From Marivivens aquimaris (GTDB lineage: Bacteria > Pseudomonadota > Alphaproteobacteria > Rhodobacterales > Rhodobacteraceae): a stretch of DNA of 64,000 nucleotides. The position numbers were made by a program, and so were the translations under genes. Within the stretch, counting starts at the first letter, position 1. Each line of letters begins with the position of its first letter. The stretch is taken from positions 3,217,001-3,281,000 of the forward strand of contig NZ_JADBGB010000001.1 in NCBI RefSeq assembly GCF_015220045.1. Direction: 5' to 3'. This document shows, one piece after another, positions 1 to 8,182 of the stretch. A model generated the notes under the pieces. It had not been told where the DNA came from and did not search any database. It was given only the letters and a program-made list of their open reading frames with translations.

Positions 1-1102
1 TGATGGTCCAAGCGACGATGGAGGGGTGATTGCGGTCACGCTCCAGAATGCCTTCCATCGTAGTTTTCAGCGCTTGGGCCGACGCGTCGCCAAAGGTCTC
101 CACGTTCGGGATTTCGGTCCAGATCAACATGCCGAGGCGATCCGCGACCTCGTAGTAGCGCGGGTCCGGCACCTTGATGTGGCAGCGGAGCATGTTGAGG
201 CCGAGCTTCTTGGCCTTCATCAACTGGTCTTCGAGAAGCTCAAGCGAGGGCGGGGTGCCGAAGCCGTCGGGGTAGTAATCCTGATCCAGCGCACCGCGCA
301 TGTAATAGGGCTCGCCGTTGAGGAAGAACTTGCCGTCCTTGGTGGTGAAGCTGCGGAAACCGAAGGTCTCGACACGGGTATCGACGACCATGTCGCCGTC
401 TTTGAGCATGATGTGCGCGGTGTAGAGGTTCGGCGCGTCGGGCGACCAAGCCGCGACCTCGTCCAGCGTGATCGTGCCGTCCACTGGGCCTTCGGTCACG
501 GTCTGGCCATCAGGGCCGGAGATACGTACGGAACACGCGGCGTCCCCGACGATTTCGGGTGAGATTGTTACGGTTTTGTCCGCAAGATTCGCGTCAATCC
601 GTACCGATCCGATGTGCGAGGCGGCGCGGGCTTCCAGACGAACGCTCTGCCAGATGCCGCCCTGCGGGCCGTACCAGCTCATCTTGCCGTGGGGCATCTC
701 GGCAAAATCGCCGCCTTGGTCGTAGCGCGCGTCGGGGAGCGTTGCCTCGACCTCAAGCGTGAAGGTGCCGCTGTTCGGGCAGGGCACTTCGAACGGCAAC
801 CAAGGGCCGCTGTGGCGGGCGACTTCCTCACCGTTGATGCGGATGATGGTGTAGGCGCTCACCGCGCCAAAGCAGATGAACACCGACTTGTCTTCCCAAT
901 CGGTAGGAACGGTCACGTCGCGGCGATAGGTTCCAGTGCCGAACGACACGGCGAGATCCTCGAAATTGGCCTGCCACGGCGCGGGAACGCGGGCTTCGCG
1001 GCGGGTGTCGGGATCGCTGCTGTGATGGAAATCCCATGCGCCATCGAGCGACAGGGTGGGGCGGGCGGTGCCAACGGCGTGCGATGCGGAATCGAGGGTC
1101 AT
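1..1102 (-). CDS. Glycoside hydrolase family 2 protein, 3' part outside the window
   Basis: An open frame runs from the ATG at 1102 to the window edge without a stop, giving about 367 residues. The translation has the family 2 layout: an N-terminal sugar-binding jelly-roll (about residues 20-170, with the GPQGGIWQSV-type turn), an immunoglobulin-like middle domain, then the start of the catalytic TIM barrel (FLNGEPYYMRGAL, later MLRCHIKVPDPRYYEVAD). The last visible residues RDRNHPSIVAWTI are the GH2 signature that directly precedes the catalytic Asn-Glu, which lies just beyond the edge. Families with this fold are beta-galactosidases, beta-glucuronidases and beta-mannosidases; the substrate cannot be told. 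There is no secretion signal, so it probably acts in the cytoplasm on sugar brought in by the ABC importer encoded upstream on the same strand. Confidence 0.88.
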   Translation of the reverse strand, partial: MTLDSASHAVGTARPTLSLDGAWDFHHSSDPDTRREARVPAPWQANFEDLAVSFGTGTYRRDVTVPTDWEDKSVFICFGAVSAYTIIRINGEEVARHSGPWLPFEVPCPNSGTFTLEVEATLPDARYDQGGDFAEMPHGKMSWYGPQGGIWQSVRLEARAASHIGSVRIDANLADKTVTISPEIVGDAACSVRISGPDGQTVTEGPVDGTITLDEVAAWSPDAPNLYTAHIMLKDGDMVVDTRVETFGFRSFTTKDGKFFLNGEPYYMRGALDQDYYPDGFGTPPSLELLEDQLMKAKKLGLNMLRCHIKVPDPRYYEVADRLGMLIWTEIPNVETFGDASAQALKTTMEGILERDRNHPSIVAWTI

Positions 1103-1127
1103 GGAAAGCCTATCGGAAAATCGGATC

Positions 1128-1160
1128 AAAAAGGGGTGCGGGGCCGAACGGTGGCCCCGC
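1128..1160 (-). terminator. Intrinsic terminator between binding-protein gene and GH2 gene
   Basis: On the minus strand a perfect 8-bp stem (GCGGGGCC / GGCCCCGC, 1138-1160) with a 7-base loop is followed by ACCCC and five T residues. It sits after the binding-protein stop and 26 bases before the GH2 start, so it should end most transcripts and leave the hydrolase to readthrough or to its own promoter. Confidence 0.75.
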
Positions 1161-1268
1161 GAACTGCCGCCACCCACTGCGGAGCGAGGAGCAGGTTGTG
1201 GACAGCAGAACATGGCGGGCGGCAGTCTGGCCGTGGGAGACGGGTCAGCCCCGCCGCCCGCCGTTTCG

Positions 1269-2594
1269 TTAGCGGTTGTTGCGGCGCAGGATGCGCTCTA
1301 CGCCCGACTGCATACCTGCGACGGCATCTTCGGGGCTGGTGCCAGCGAGCCACATCGCAGTGAACTCCGAGATCATGGCATCATAGATACCGCGCTCGTT
1401 TTTCACCGCCGGAACACCGCGTGCCATCGACGGGGTCGCGGCAAAGTCGGCACGGTGCGGAAGCGCCGCGAACTCGTCGCTGTCGATGACCGACTGGTGC
1501 ACCGGAAGGTGACCGGTCATGGCCCATGCGAAGTTGTTGTCGTCGAGGAACTTCAGGAACGCGATGGCTGCCTCTTCTTCCTCGGGCGTGCGGCTTTCAT
1601 CCATCGGGATGGTCCAGCTGTGCGAGTTCGAGAAGGTTGCCGGCTGTTCATAGAGCGTCGGGAAGTCGAGCGCGGTGTATTCCTGAAGCTCGGCGCCGTT
1701 GGCCGCTTGGGTCGCGTAGTTGTTCACGCCCCAGGTGCCGTTGACGAGGATACCCGCGCGGCCACCGATGAACGCCTGTTCAGCGCCGCCGTAGTCGAGG
1801 CCGCTGTCGGTCAGACCCTCGTCGTACATCTGCTTGATGAGCGTCGCGGCGTTCAGACCTTCGGGCGAGTCGATGGTGGCTTCGCTGCCGTCGGCGCTCA
1901 GAACGTCACCGCCCTGCTGCCAGACGAAGGCATCGAACATACGCACGGCCATACCTTCGGAGGACTGGCTTTCGATGGCAATGTAGTTCTGACCGGTCTT
2001 TTCCTCGAACTCCTTACCCATCGAGATCAGCTCTTCGGGCGAGGAGGGCAGGCGGACGGAACCGTCCTCGTTCACGAAGCCAGCTTCTTTCATCAGGCCG
2101 ACGTTCACGTGGAACAGGATCGCGTGGATGTCGAACGGCAGCGCGTAGATTTCGCCGTCGATGGTGACGTTGTCGCGTGCCGCATCGGCCCAGTCATCGA
2201 CGTCGACACCTGCTTCCATCAGCTTGTCGCCAAGCGGGGTCATCAGGTTGCGGTCGGTGAAGTTCACCAGCTGCGAGGCGTGCATAACCGCAACGTCGGG
2301 CATATCGCCGGTCGAGTAGGTGGCCGACAGCAGGTCGTAATACGCGCCCCAGTCAACGGTCTGGGTGATGACGTTCGCGCCGATCTCGTTCTCTGCGTTG
2401 AACTTGTTGGTCAGCACGGTGATGATGCCGCATTCGCCGTAGGCCTCATTGAGGTCGGTCACGCCGCCGAATTCGCCTTCGCAGTCGCCGAAGAAACGGT
2501 AGAGCGTGATGTCGGTGGCGGCAGCGGGCATCGCTGCGGTCAGGGTCGACAGGGCAACGGAAGCTGCCAGTGCAGTCTTTTTAGTAATGTGCAT
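1269..2594 (-). CDS. ABC sugar transporter substrate-binding protein (family 1)
   Basis: This encodes a 441-residue periplasmic solute-binding protein of the MalE/UgpB type. I chose the ATG at 2594 because GGAGG lies 5 bases upstream and because it gives a clean signal peptide (MHITKK, hydrophobic core, AAA cleavage near residue 27); the frame stays open further upstream. Internal features fit the family: N-terminal ITLYRFFGDCEGEFGG, a ligand-lobe stretch with NGTWGVNNYATQA, and a C-terminal lobe ending in GVERILRR. It belongs with the two permeases and ATPase encoded upstream on the same strand. The ligand is unknown; the neighbouring GH2 enzyme and LacI regulator point to an oligosaccharide or glycoside. 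Confidence 0.9.
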   Translation of the reverse strand: MHITKKTALAASVALSTLTAAMPAAATDITLYRFFGDCEGEFGGVTDLNEAYGECGIITVLTNKFNAENEIGANVITQTVDWGAYYDLLSATYSTGDMPDVAVMHASQLVNFTDRNLMTPLGDKLMEAGVDVDDWADAARDNVTIDGEIYALPFDIHAILFHVNVGLMKEAGFVNEDGSVRLPSSPEELISMGKEFEEKTGQNYIAIESQSSEGMAVRMFDAFVWQQGGDVLSADGSEATIDSPEGLNAATLIKQMYDEGLTDSGLDYGGAEQAFIGGRAGILVNGTWGVNNYATQAANGAELQEYTALDFPTLYEQPATFSNSHSWTIPMDESRTPEEEEAAIAFLKFLDDNNFAWAMTGHLPVHQSVIDSDEFAALPHRADFAATPSMARGVPAVKNERGIYDAMISEFTAMWLAGTSPEDAVAGMQSGVERILRRNNR

Positions 2595-2618
2595 CTTATC
2601 CTCCATGTTGATGCATTT

Positions 2619-2634
2619 GGACGGTTTTCCGTCC
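2619..2634 (-). other. Intercistronic hairpin between permease and binding-protein genes
   Basis: The 43-base gap holds a perfect 6-bp stem (GGACGG / CCGTCC) with a 4-base loop and no T-tract. In sugar ABC operons such hairpins often protect the binding-protein mRNA segment from 3' exonucleases or set expression ratios; that role here is inferred. Confidence 0.5.
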
Positions 2635-2637
2635 GGC

Positions 2638-3462
2638 TTATTTCCCCGCCGACATCGCAACTCCTGCGACGATAAAGCGTTGGAATATCACGAAAAGAAG
2701 CATGATCGGGGCAGAGGCGAAGACAGCCGAAGCCATCAGTGTGCCCAAGCCTTCGGACTGGCCGAAGTTGCCCTGGATCGACGCAAGGCCCACGGTCACC
2801 GTGTACATGTCCTTGGACGTCGCGGAGACGAGCGGCCAAAGGTAATCGTTCCAACCGTGGATGAAGGTAAACAGTCCCAAGGTCGTCAGTGCGGGCACCG
2901 ACAGGGGCAACATGATACGGAGGAAGATGGTCGCGTGGCTGGCATGGTCGAGGCGTGCTGCCTCCTCCAACTCGCGCGGGATCGAACGGAAAAACTGGGT
3001 CATCAGGAACACGCCGATGGGCACAGCCAGCCGCGGCGTAATCAGCGCGGTGTGCGTGTTGTGCATGCCCCATTCGGCAAACATGGTGTGCAGCGGGATG
3101 AAAATCGCCTGCTCGGGCACCATCAGACCCGCAACGACCAGCACGAAGAGCGGACGCTTGAACGGGAAGTCGAGGCGGGCAAAGGCGTAGCCAGCCATGG
3201 ACGAGATCACGAGCACGATGAACGTCATCAGGAACGCCACGATGACAGAGTGCATCAGCCAGTTCGGCACCTTGGCCACCGTCATGACGCGAGCGTAGTT
3301 CTCGATCGTGAAGGGCACAGGCAGGAAGCCAGCGGTGGAGCGCATCAGCACGGCGTCCGGTTTGAACGACATCACCAGCACCCACACGACGGGGATCAGC
3401 CATACGACGGCGAACAGGGCGACGGCAGCAACAATCAGGCGGTCGGAGGCACGGTTTCTCAT
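2638..3462 (-). CDS. ABC sugar transporter permease (MalG type)
   Basis: A 274-residue inner-membrane permease. The longer frame reaches back into the upstream gene, but the ATG at 3462 (MRNRASDRLIVAA) overlaps that gene's stop by 4 bases (ATGA), the usual coupling. About six membrane helices can be read, beginning with a hydrophobic helix at residues 10-30. The cytoplasmic EAA loop is visible as LEEAARLDHASHATIFLRIML, the site that docks the ATPase. It should form a heterodimer with the preceding MalF-type permease and take substrate from the binding protein encoded next. Confidence 0.92.
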   Translation of the reverse strand: MRNRASDRLIVAAVALFAVVWLIPVVWVLVMSFKPDAVLMRSTAGFLPVPFTIENYARVMTVAKVPNWLMHSVIVAFLMTFIVLVISSMAGYAFARLDFPFKRPLFVLVVAGLMVPEQAIFIPLHTMFAEWGMHNTHTALITPRLAVPIGVFLMTQFFRSIPRELEEAARLDHASHATIFLRIMLPLSVPALTTLGLFTFIHGWNDYLWPLVSATSKDMYTVTVGLASIQGNFGQSEGLGTLMASAVFASAPIMLLFVIFQRFIVAGVAMSAGK

Positions 3463-4349
3463 TGGTCGTCTCCTTTGCGGCCGAGCCAGAGTTGCAACAT
3501 CGAGAAGCCTGCCATCACGACGAACAGCGCGAGCGCGATGGTCGTGGCGTAGCCCACCTGCCAATCACGGAAGCCCGTGTTGTAGATGTATTGAACCAGC
3601 GTCAGCGTGGTGTTCGCGGGGCCGCCTTTGGTCATCAGCTGGGCCTGACCGAAAATCTGGAACTGTCCGACGATTTGCAGAACCAGCACCAGCAGCACCG
3701 TGTGGCGAATACCCGGCAGGGTGATGTAACGCAGGGTGGACCAACGGCTGGCATGGTCGAGCTCTGCCGCTTCGTAAAGCTCGTCGGGGATCTGGCCGAG
3801 TGCAGCAAGGAACAGTGCCATCGGCAGGCCGACGCCCCACCAGAGGGTTGCGATCACCAGCGACGGCATCGCCCATTCGACAGAGCCGAGGAAGTTGATC
3901 GGTTCCATCCCCATCGAGCGGAAAATCGGCGCGATCAGCCCGCGGTCAGGCGACAGAACCATCTGCCAGACCAGCGTGACCACGGTGACCGAGAAAACGG
4001 AGGACGAGAAAAACACGCTCCGCAGCACAGCGCGGACGCGGCCATGGCCGTGAAGGCCGAGGGCTAGCAAAAGCGCGAGAATTGTCATGCTCGGCACTGC
4101 CATCGCGGCAAAGCGCATGGTGTTGCCAAGAGCCTTCCAGAAGTAGTCGTCGTACCAGAGGTCTTCGTAGTTGAAGAACCCGATCCACTCGCGATAGCCG
4201 CCCGCCAATTCCCAATCGTGGAACGAGATAAAGACGGCCTTGAATAGCGGGAAGATCAGAAAGACGCAGTAAATGACCAGAAACGGGGCCAGAAAGATCA
4301 ACGCGGCACGCCCGTCGCGGCGCATCCGCTGCGGGGTCGGGTTCGTCAT
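3459..4349 (-). CDS. ABC sugar transporter permease (MalF/UgpA type)
   Basis: A 296-residue inner-membrane permease with a first helix at about residues 14-36 (LIFLAPFLVIYCVFLIFPLF) and about five more. The EAA loop is present as LYEAAELDHASRWSTLRYITL. The start codon lies inside the end of the ATPase gene (4-bp overlap), and its own stop overlaps the next permease start in the same way, so the three genes are translationally coupled. It provides half of the translocation pore. The short N-terminus without the extra MalF helices is like UgpA and LacF. Confidence 0.92.
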   Translation of the reverse strand: MTNPTPQRMRRDGRAALIFLAPFLVIYCVFLIFPLFKAVFISFHDWELAGGYREWIGFFNYEDLWYDDYFWKALGNTMRFAAMAVPSMTILALLLALGLHGHGRVRAVLRSVFFSSSVFSVTVVTLVWQMVLSPDRGLIAPIFRSMGMEPINFLGSVEWAMPSLVIATLWWGVGLPMALFLAALGQIPDELYEAAELDHASRWSTLRYITLPGIRHTVLLVLVLQIVGQFQIFGQAQLMTKGGPANTTLTLVQYIYNTGFRDWQVGYATTIALALFVVMAGFSMLQLWLGRKGDDQ

Positions 4350-5452
4350 GACGCCACCTTGAGCACGTTGTGCGCGGTGATGGCCTCGCCATTGCTATTG
4401 AACACATGGATCGTTTCGGACAGCGAACGGAACGCGATCCTGTCGCCCATCTGCGGCGAAATCCGGGTGCGCAGTTCAGCCACGATTTTGCAGCCCATAT
4501 CAAGCGTCGCGTAGATCAGTTCGACATTGCCGAGCTGCTCTACCAGATCGACCTTGCCCTTGAGCGGACCTGCGGGATCGACAGCGATGTTCTCGGGGCG
4601 CAGGCCCAACGTCACCTTGTCGCCGGACTGTGCATGAGCGGACGAGACCTGAACGGGGATGACCTCTCCGCTTTCGATCTTTGCGGTGGCAGCGCCGTTG
4701 GGGGCGACCTGCTGCAACACGGCCGACAGGAAATTCATCTTCGGCGCGCCGATAAAGCCCGCGACAAACAGGTTCGCAGGGCGGTCATATAGCTCCAGAG
4801 GAGCGCCGACCTGCTCGATCACGCCGTCACGTAGCACCACGATCCGGTCGGCCATCGTCAGCGCTTCGGTCTGGTCGTGGGTCACGTAGATCATCGTCGC
4901 GCCAAGGCGGGCGTGAAGCTGTGAAATCTCGGTGCGGGTCTGGACGCGCAGCGCGGCGTCGAGGTTTGACAGCGGTTCGTCGAACAGGAAAACGTCAGGT
5001 TCGCGGACAATCGCGCGGCCAATGGCAACGCGCTGGCGCTGACCACCCGAAAGCGCCTTGGGTTTACGATCAAGGTAAGGCGTCAATTGCAGGATTTCGG
5101 CGGCGTTGTTCACGCGCTCCGCGATGTCTTTCTTCGCAAACCCCATGTTCTTCAGGCCGAAACCCATGTTGTCGCGAACGGACATGTGGGGGTAGAGGGC
5201 GTAATTCTGGAAAACCATTGCAACGCCGCGGTCGCGGGCAGGGACGGCGTTCATCTCTTTGCCGCCGATGGACACGGTGCCGCCAGAGATTTCCTCAAGG
5301 CCTGCGATCATCCTCAGCATGGTGGATTTTCCGCAGCCGGACGGGCCGACGAACACGACGAACTCACCCTCTTTGATGTCGAGTGATGCGCCATGGATCA
5401 CGTCCAAAGCACCGTAGGATTTGCGCAGGTCGCGCAAAGATACACCGCTCAC
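4346..5452 (-). CDS. ABC sugar transporter ATP-binding protein (UgpC/MalK type)
   Basis: A 368-residue ATPase and the first gene of the importer operon. Visible motifs: Walker A GPSGCGKST (residues 36-44), Q-loop VFQNYALYPH, signature LSGGQRQRVAIGRAI, Walker B VFLFDEPLSNLDA, and switch histidine THDQTEAL. The C-terminal third has the OB/TOBE regulatory domain seen in MalK-like sugar ATPases (FVAGFIGAPKMNF, LGLRPENI). It powers uptake by the two permeases that follow. The MalK-like tail makes carbohydrate import the best guess. The promoter lies in the 199-base gap shared with the divergent LacI gene. Confidence 0.93.
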   Translation of the reverse strand: MSGVSLRDLRKSYGALDVIHGASLDIKEGEFVVFVGPSGCGKSTMLRMIAGLEEISGGTVSIGGKEMNAVPARDRGVAMVFQNYALYPHMSVRDNMGFGLKNMGFAKKDIAERVNNAAEILQLTPYLDRKPKALSGGQRQRVAIGRAIVREPDVFLFDEPLSNLDAALRVQTRTEISQLHARLGATMIYVTHDQTEALTMADRIVVLRDGVIEQVGAPLELYDRPANLFVAGFIGAPKMNFLSAVLQQVAPNGAATAKIESGEVIPVQVSSAHAQSGDKVTLGLRPENIAVDPAGPLKGKVDLVEQLGNVELIYATLDMGCKIVAELRTRISPQMGDRIAFRSLSETIHVFNSNGEAITAHNVLKVAS

Positions 5453-5541
5453 GTCGGTCCTCCCCCATTACCAGTTACGCGGGCCTCCACCCGCTTTCCC
5501 AATCCGAATCGCATCTCCTCAAACGCGTTCCATTCGGCTAG

Positions 5542-5563
5542 GTTATAAGAAATTTTGTATAAC
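5542..5563. promoter_or_regulatory. AT-rich palindrome, candidate LacI-family operator
   Basis: In the divergent gap between the importer ATPase and the LacI gene, a 22-bp near-palindrome pairs at 9 of 11 positions: outer arms GTTATA / TATAAC and an inner AAATTT centre. It lies about 90 bases from each start codon, in the right place to control both. The centre lacks the CG step typical of LacI-family sites. Confidence 0.5.
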
Positions 5564-5651
5564 TAATAATTATTACCGTCAACCTTTGGTTTAGCTTGGC
5601 GGAGGGGACTGGGGGTGATAAACCGCGCGAAACTAAAGAAGAGGAAGCGGT

Positions 5652-6650
5652 TTGTCGAAAAAGCCGACCATGTCCCAGATCGCAGCGCTGTGCGACGTTT
5701 CGCAGGCGACCGTGTCGCTCGTTCTGAACAACGCGTCCGGCACCCGCATTTCGCCCGACACCCGCGAGCGCGTTCTGAAGGTGGCGGAGGAGGTCGGCTA
5801 CGCGAAGTCCAGTGCCAAGAACCGCAAGCCGCCCGTGGTTGCGTTGGTCATGGATGACGTCACTGCGACCCCGATGGCTCCTGGCTTGATCGAAGGCGTC
5901 ATGAGCGCGGCCGAGGATCGCGGCTACCTTGGCATGATGGCAATGCCGGGGCGGGACGGGTTGGAGCAGTTGCTGGCCACCGTAAGTAAATCGCGCCTCG
6001 CCGGCGTGATCTATGGCCGCCTTATTACCCAGCCCGCGACGCTACCCGAGATCCTGAGCGACATTCCCACGGTCATGCTCAACTGCTGGGCCGAAGGGGA
6101 GAGCGTGCCGAGCGTGCTGCCCTCCGATATGGCAGGCGCGATGCGGGCCACGCTTGCGCTGATCGATGCGGGGCACAGCCGCATTGCCTGCGTTGGCGGC
6201 GAGAGCACGATTATGGCCGCCCGCGAGCGCCGCAAAGGCTACCGTACCGCGCTTGCGACCAAGGACATTCCGGTCGATCCCGTGCTGATCCGTGGCGGCG
6301 CGTACTCGATCGCTGGCGGCTTTGCTTCGATGAACGATCTGTTGGCGCTGGATAATCCGCCGACCGCCGTGTTCTGCTACACCGACCGCACCGCGCTGGG
6401 CGTCTATCAGGCGTGTACACGTCACGGGCTCCGCATTCCCGAGGATATCTCTGTGATCGGGTTCGATAATGAAAGCTACTCCGCCTCGATGGTGCCGCCG
6501 CTCACCACGATGGAGCTGCCCCATTCCGACATGGGCGAGCAGGCTGTCGCCATGCTGGCCGAGCTGACGGGCGGGGGCGGGGCGCATCTTCAGCAGAAGA
6601 TCGAATGCCCCATGGTGGAGCGGAAATCGGTCGCCCCGCCGTCCCACTAA
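5652..6650 (+). CDS. LacI-family transcriptional regulator of the importer operon
   Basis: A 332-residue repressor. The TTG start at 5652 has GAGGA about 7 bases upstream; an in-frame ATG at 5670 is the alternative. The N-terminal helix-turn-helix is clear (MSQIAALCDVSQATVSLVLN). The periplasmic-binding-protein-like effector domain follows, with typical segments VFCYTDRTALGVYQA and ISVIGFDN. Unusually, the hinge after the HTH (EVGYAKSSAKNRKPP) lacks the conserved PNxxAxxLR helix whose leucine opens the central CG of operators. It is divergent from the ABC importer, so it probably represses that operon and itself and responds to the imported sugar. Its stop overlaps the convergent sulfatase stop by 4 bases. 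Confidence 0.92.
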   Translation: MSKKPTMSQIAALCDVSQATVSLVLNNASGTRISPDTRERVLKVAEEVGYAKSSAKNRKPPVVALVMDDVTATPMAPGLIEGVMSAAEDRGYLGMMAMPGRDGLEQLLATVSKSRLAGVIYGRLITQPATLPEILSDIPTVMLNCWAEGESVPSVLPSDMAGAMRATLALIDAGHSRIACVGGESTIMAARERRKGYRTALATKDIPVDPVLIRGGAYSIAGGFASMNDLLALDNPPTAVFCYTDRTALGVYQACTRHGLRIPEDISVIGFDNESYSASMVPPLTTMELPHSDMGEQAVAMLAELTGGGGAHLQQKIECPMVERKSVAPPSH

Positions 6651-8080
6651 ACGGGTACGGCAGGTCCGAAGTCCGCCGTCGCCGACCGCACGATACAACG
6701 GTTGTCGTCGGCAAAGTGTGCCTCGTAATAGCTCGACGCCTCGAAGGTGTCGCTGATGCGGGCCATCTCGGTTTCCATCCACTTTTTCAGGCGCTCTTTG
6801 TCCGCTGCGAAGGCCGGATCGTCCGCGAGGTTGGTCTGCTCGAACGGGTCGTTTTCGCGGTCGAAGAGGAACTCCGCCCCGTCGACGCGGTAACGGGCGT
6901 AGGTGAAGCGGCTGTCTCGCACCGCCCGCCATTCGTGGCCGTCCTCCCATATAGCGGTCGCGCCGCAGCCCATGAGCAGGGACATCTCTGGCGCGCCGTC
7001 TGCGCCTTTCAGAAATGGCGCGAGGTTCTGCCCTTCGACATCTGCAGGCGTGTCGATCCCCAGCAGACCGCAGATGGTCGGCAACACGTCCACCGCTCCG
7101 GCGGCGAAGTCGTGGGTGACGGGCTCCAACCCCGCAGGCCAGCGGATGAAGAACGGGACGTGGGCGGCTTCTTCGTAGAAAATCAGCTTGGCCCGCCGCC
7201 CGTGTGCGCCGAACATCTCCCCATGGTCGGAGGTGAACACGACGATGGTGTTGTCCGCTTCGCCCGATGCCTCCAGCGCGTCGATCAGCCGTCCGAACTC
7301 TGCATCCAAAGCCGCGATCTGCGCGAAGTATCCCCTCCGCCAGTTCTCCAGCTCCTCCCGCTCGCCGGCTTTGAAGCGCGCCCAGTTGTCGCTGTAGGGA
7401 TCGTGGTCTTCGGCGTAGTTCGGCGGGTTGGGCATGGGAGTGTTCTTGAACATCTCCCAGTACTTCTGGGGGACATGATCGGGCCCCCACGGGTCATGCG
7501 GCGGACCGTAGGACAGGACAATGGCAAAGGGATCGCCCGCGTCGGCGTAGCGGTTGATCGCGTCGATGGTAAAGTCGGTCTGATGCGTCGCCTCGAACTC
7601 CGGATAGTAGATCTTCTCGGGCGTTTCTTCGTGGTAGTAGGCCGAGGGCGAGTAGTTTTCGTGGTTGAAGTTATACGCTTTCCATTCGCCCTCGAAGCCC
7701 AGCCTGTGCGGGCCGCGCGGCACGAATGAATTCACCGGATCGAAGTGATTGCCGAACTCGTTTGCGAAGAGGTGCCATTTGCCGATGTAGCTCGTCACAT
7801 AGCCCGCGCTGGTCAGCAGATGGCCAAGGCAGGTCTGGTTCGGGTGGATGCGCAGTTCGTTGATGACCATCCCGTGCGAGGTCGTGTGCTTGCCCGTCAT
7901 CAGCGAGGCACGATAGGCGGTGCAGACCGGCGTGTTGGACACGAACTGCCGCAGATGGGCAGAGTTTGCGGCGAAGCGGTCGATGTTCGGCGTGTGTGCT
8001 TTGGTGTTGCCGGTACAACCTAGCGCGTCATACCGCAGTTGGTCCGCAAACACGTAAATCAGGTTCGGTCGCTTGCTCAT
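6647..8080 (-). CDS. Sulfatase (alkaline phosphatase superfamily, S1 type)
   Basis: A 477-residue type I sulfatase that should hydrolyse sulfate esters. Metal-binding FADQ is at residues 11-14, and the maturation motif CTAYR is at residues 53-57 (Cys53 would become formylglycine; the motif is the C-x-A-x-R variant). The second sulfatase signature GYVTSYIGKWH and the metal site TSDHGEMFGAHG are both present. ATG 8080 was chosen because GGAGGGG lies just upstream; a TTG 18 bases earlier is in frame. No signal peptide is seen, so it probably acts in the cytoplasm on an imported sulfated substrate. No maturase gene is in the window. Choline sulfatase-like enzymes are an alternative, but the setting favours a sulfated sugar. 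Confidence 0.9.
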   Translation of the reverse strand: MSKRPNLIYVFADQLRYDALGCTGNTKAHTPNIDRFAANSAHLRQFVSNTPVCTAYRASLMTGKHTTSHGMVINELRIHPNQTCLGHLLTSAGYVTSYIGKWHLFANEFGNHFDPVNSFVPRGPHRLGFEGEWKAYNFNHENYSPSAYYHEETPEKIYYPEFEATHQTDFTIDAINRYADAGDPFAIVLSYGPPHDPWGPDHVPQKYWEMFKNTPMPNPPNYAEDHDPYSDNWARFKAGEREELENWRRGYFAQIAALDAEFGRLIDALEASGEADNTIVVFTSDHGEMFGAHGRRAKLIFYEEAAHVPFFIRWPAGLEPVTHDFAAGAVDVLPTICGLLGIDTPADVEGQNLAPFLKGADGAPEMSLLMGCGATAIWEDGHEWRAVRDSRFTYARYRVDGAEFLFDRENDPFEQTNLADDPAFAADKERLKKWMETEMARISDTFEASSYYEAHFADDNRCIVRSATADFGPAVPV

Positions 8081-8099
8081 CACCCCTCCAATCGTCAAT

Positions 8100-8145
8100 T
8101 TGCAACGTTGAAAATGAGATTTCCATATTATTGCAACGTTGAAAA
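8100..8145. promoter_or_regulatory. Two identical operator-like boxes for the second LacI regulator
   Basis: The 102-base divergent gap between the sulfatase and the LacI gene contains TTGCAACGTTGAAAA twice, at 8100-8114 and 8131-8145. Each has the palindromic core CAACGTTG with a central CG, the hallmark of LacI/PurR-family operators. The copies are 31 bp apart, close to three helical turns, so two dimers would bind the same face of the DNA. Confidence 0.78.
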
Positions 8146-8182
8146 CGATTCTTTATCTTCGGGCATAGGCATGGAGGTTCGG

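Noticed and set aside
1056..2675. A 539-codon plus-strand frame opposite the sugar-binding protein gene
   Set aside because: The minus-strand reading gives a complete ABC binding protein with signal peptide and ribosome site; the plus-strand reading is compositionally odd and unsupported.
6042..7490. A 482-codon minus-strand frame spanning LacI and sulfatase genes
   Set aside because: It overlaps both genes in a different frame; an Arg-rich translation without any domain.
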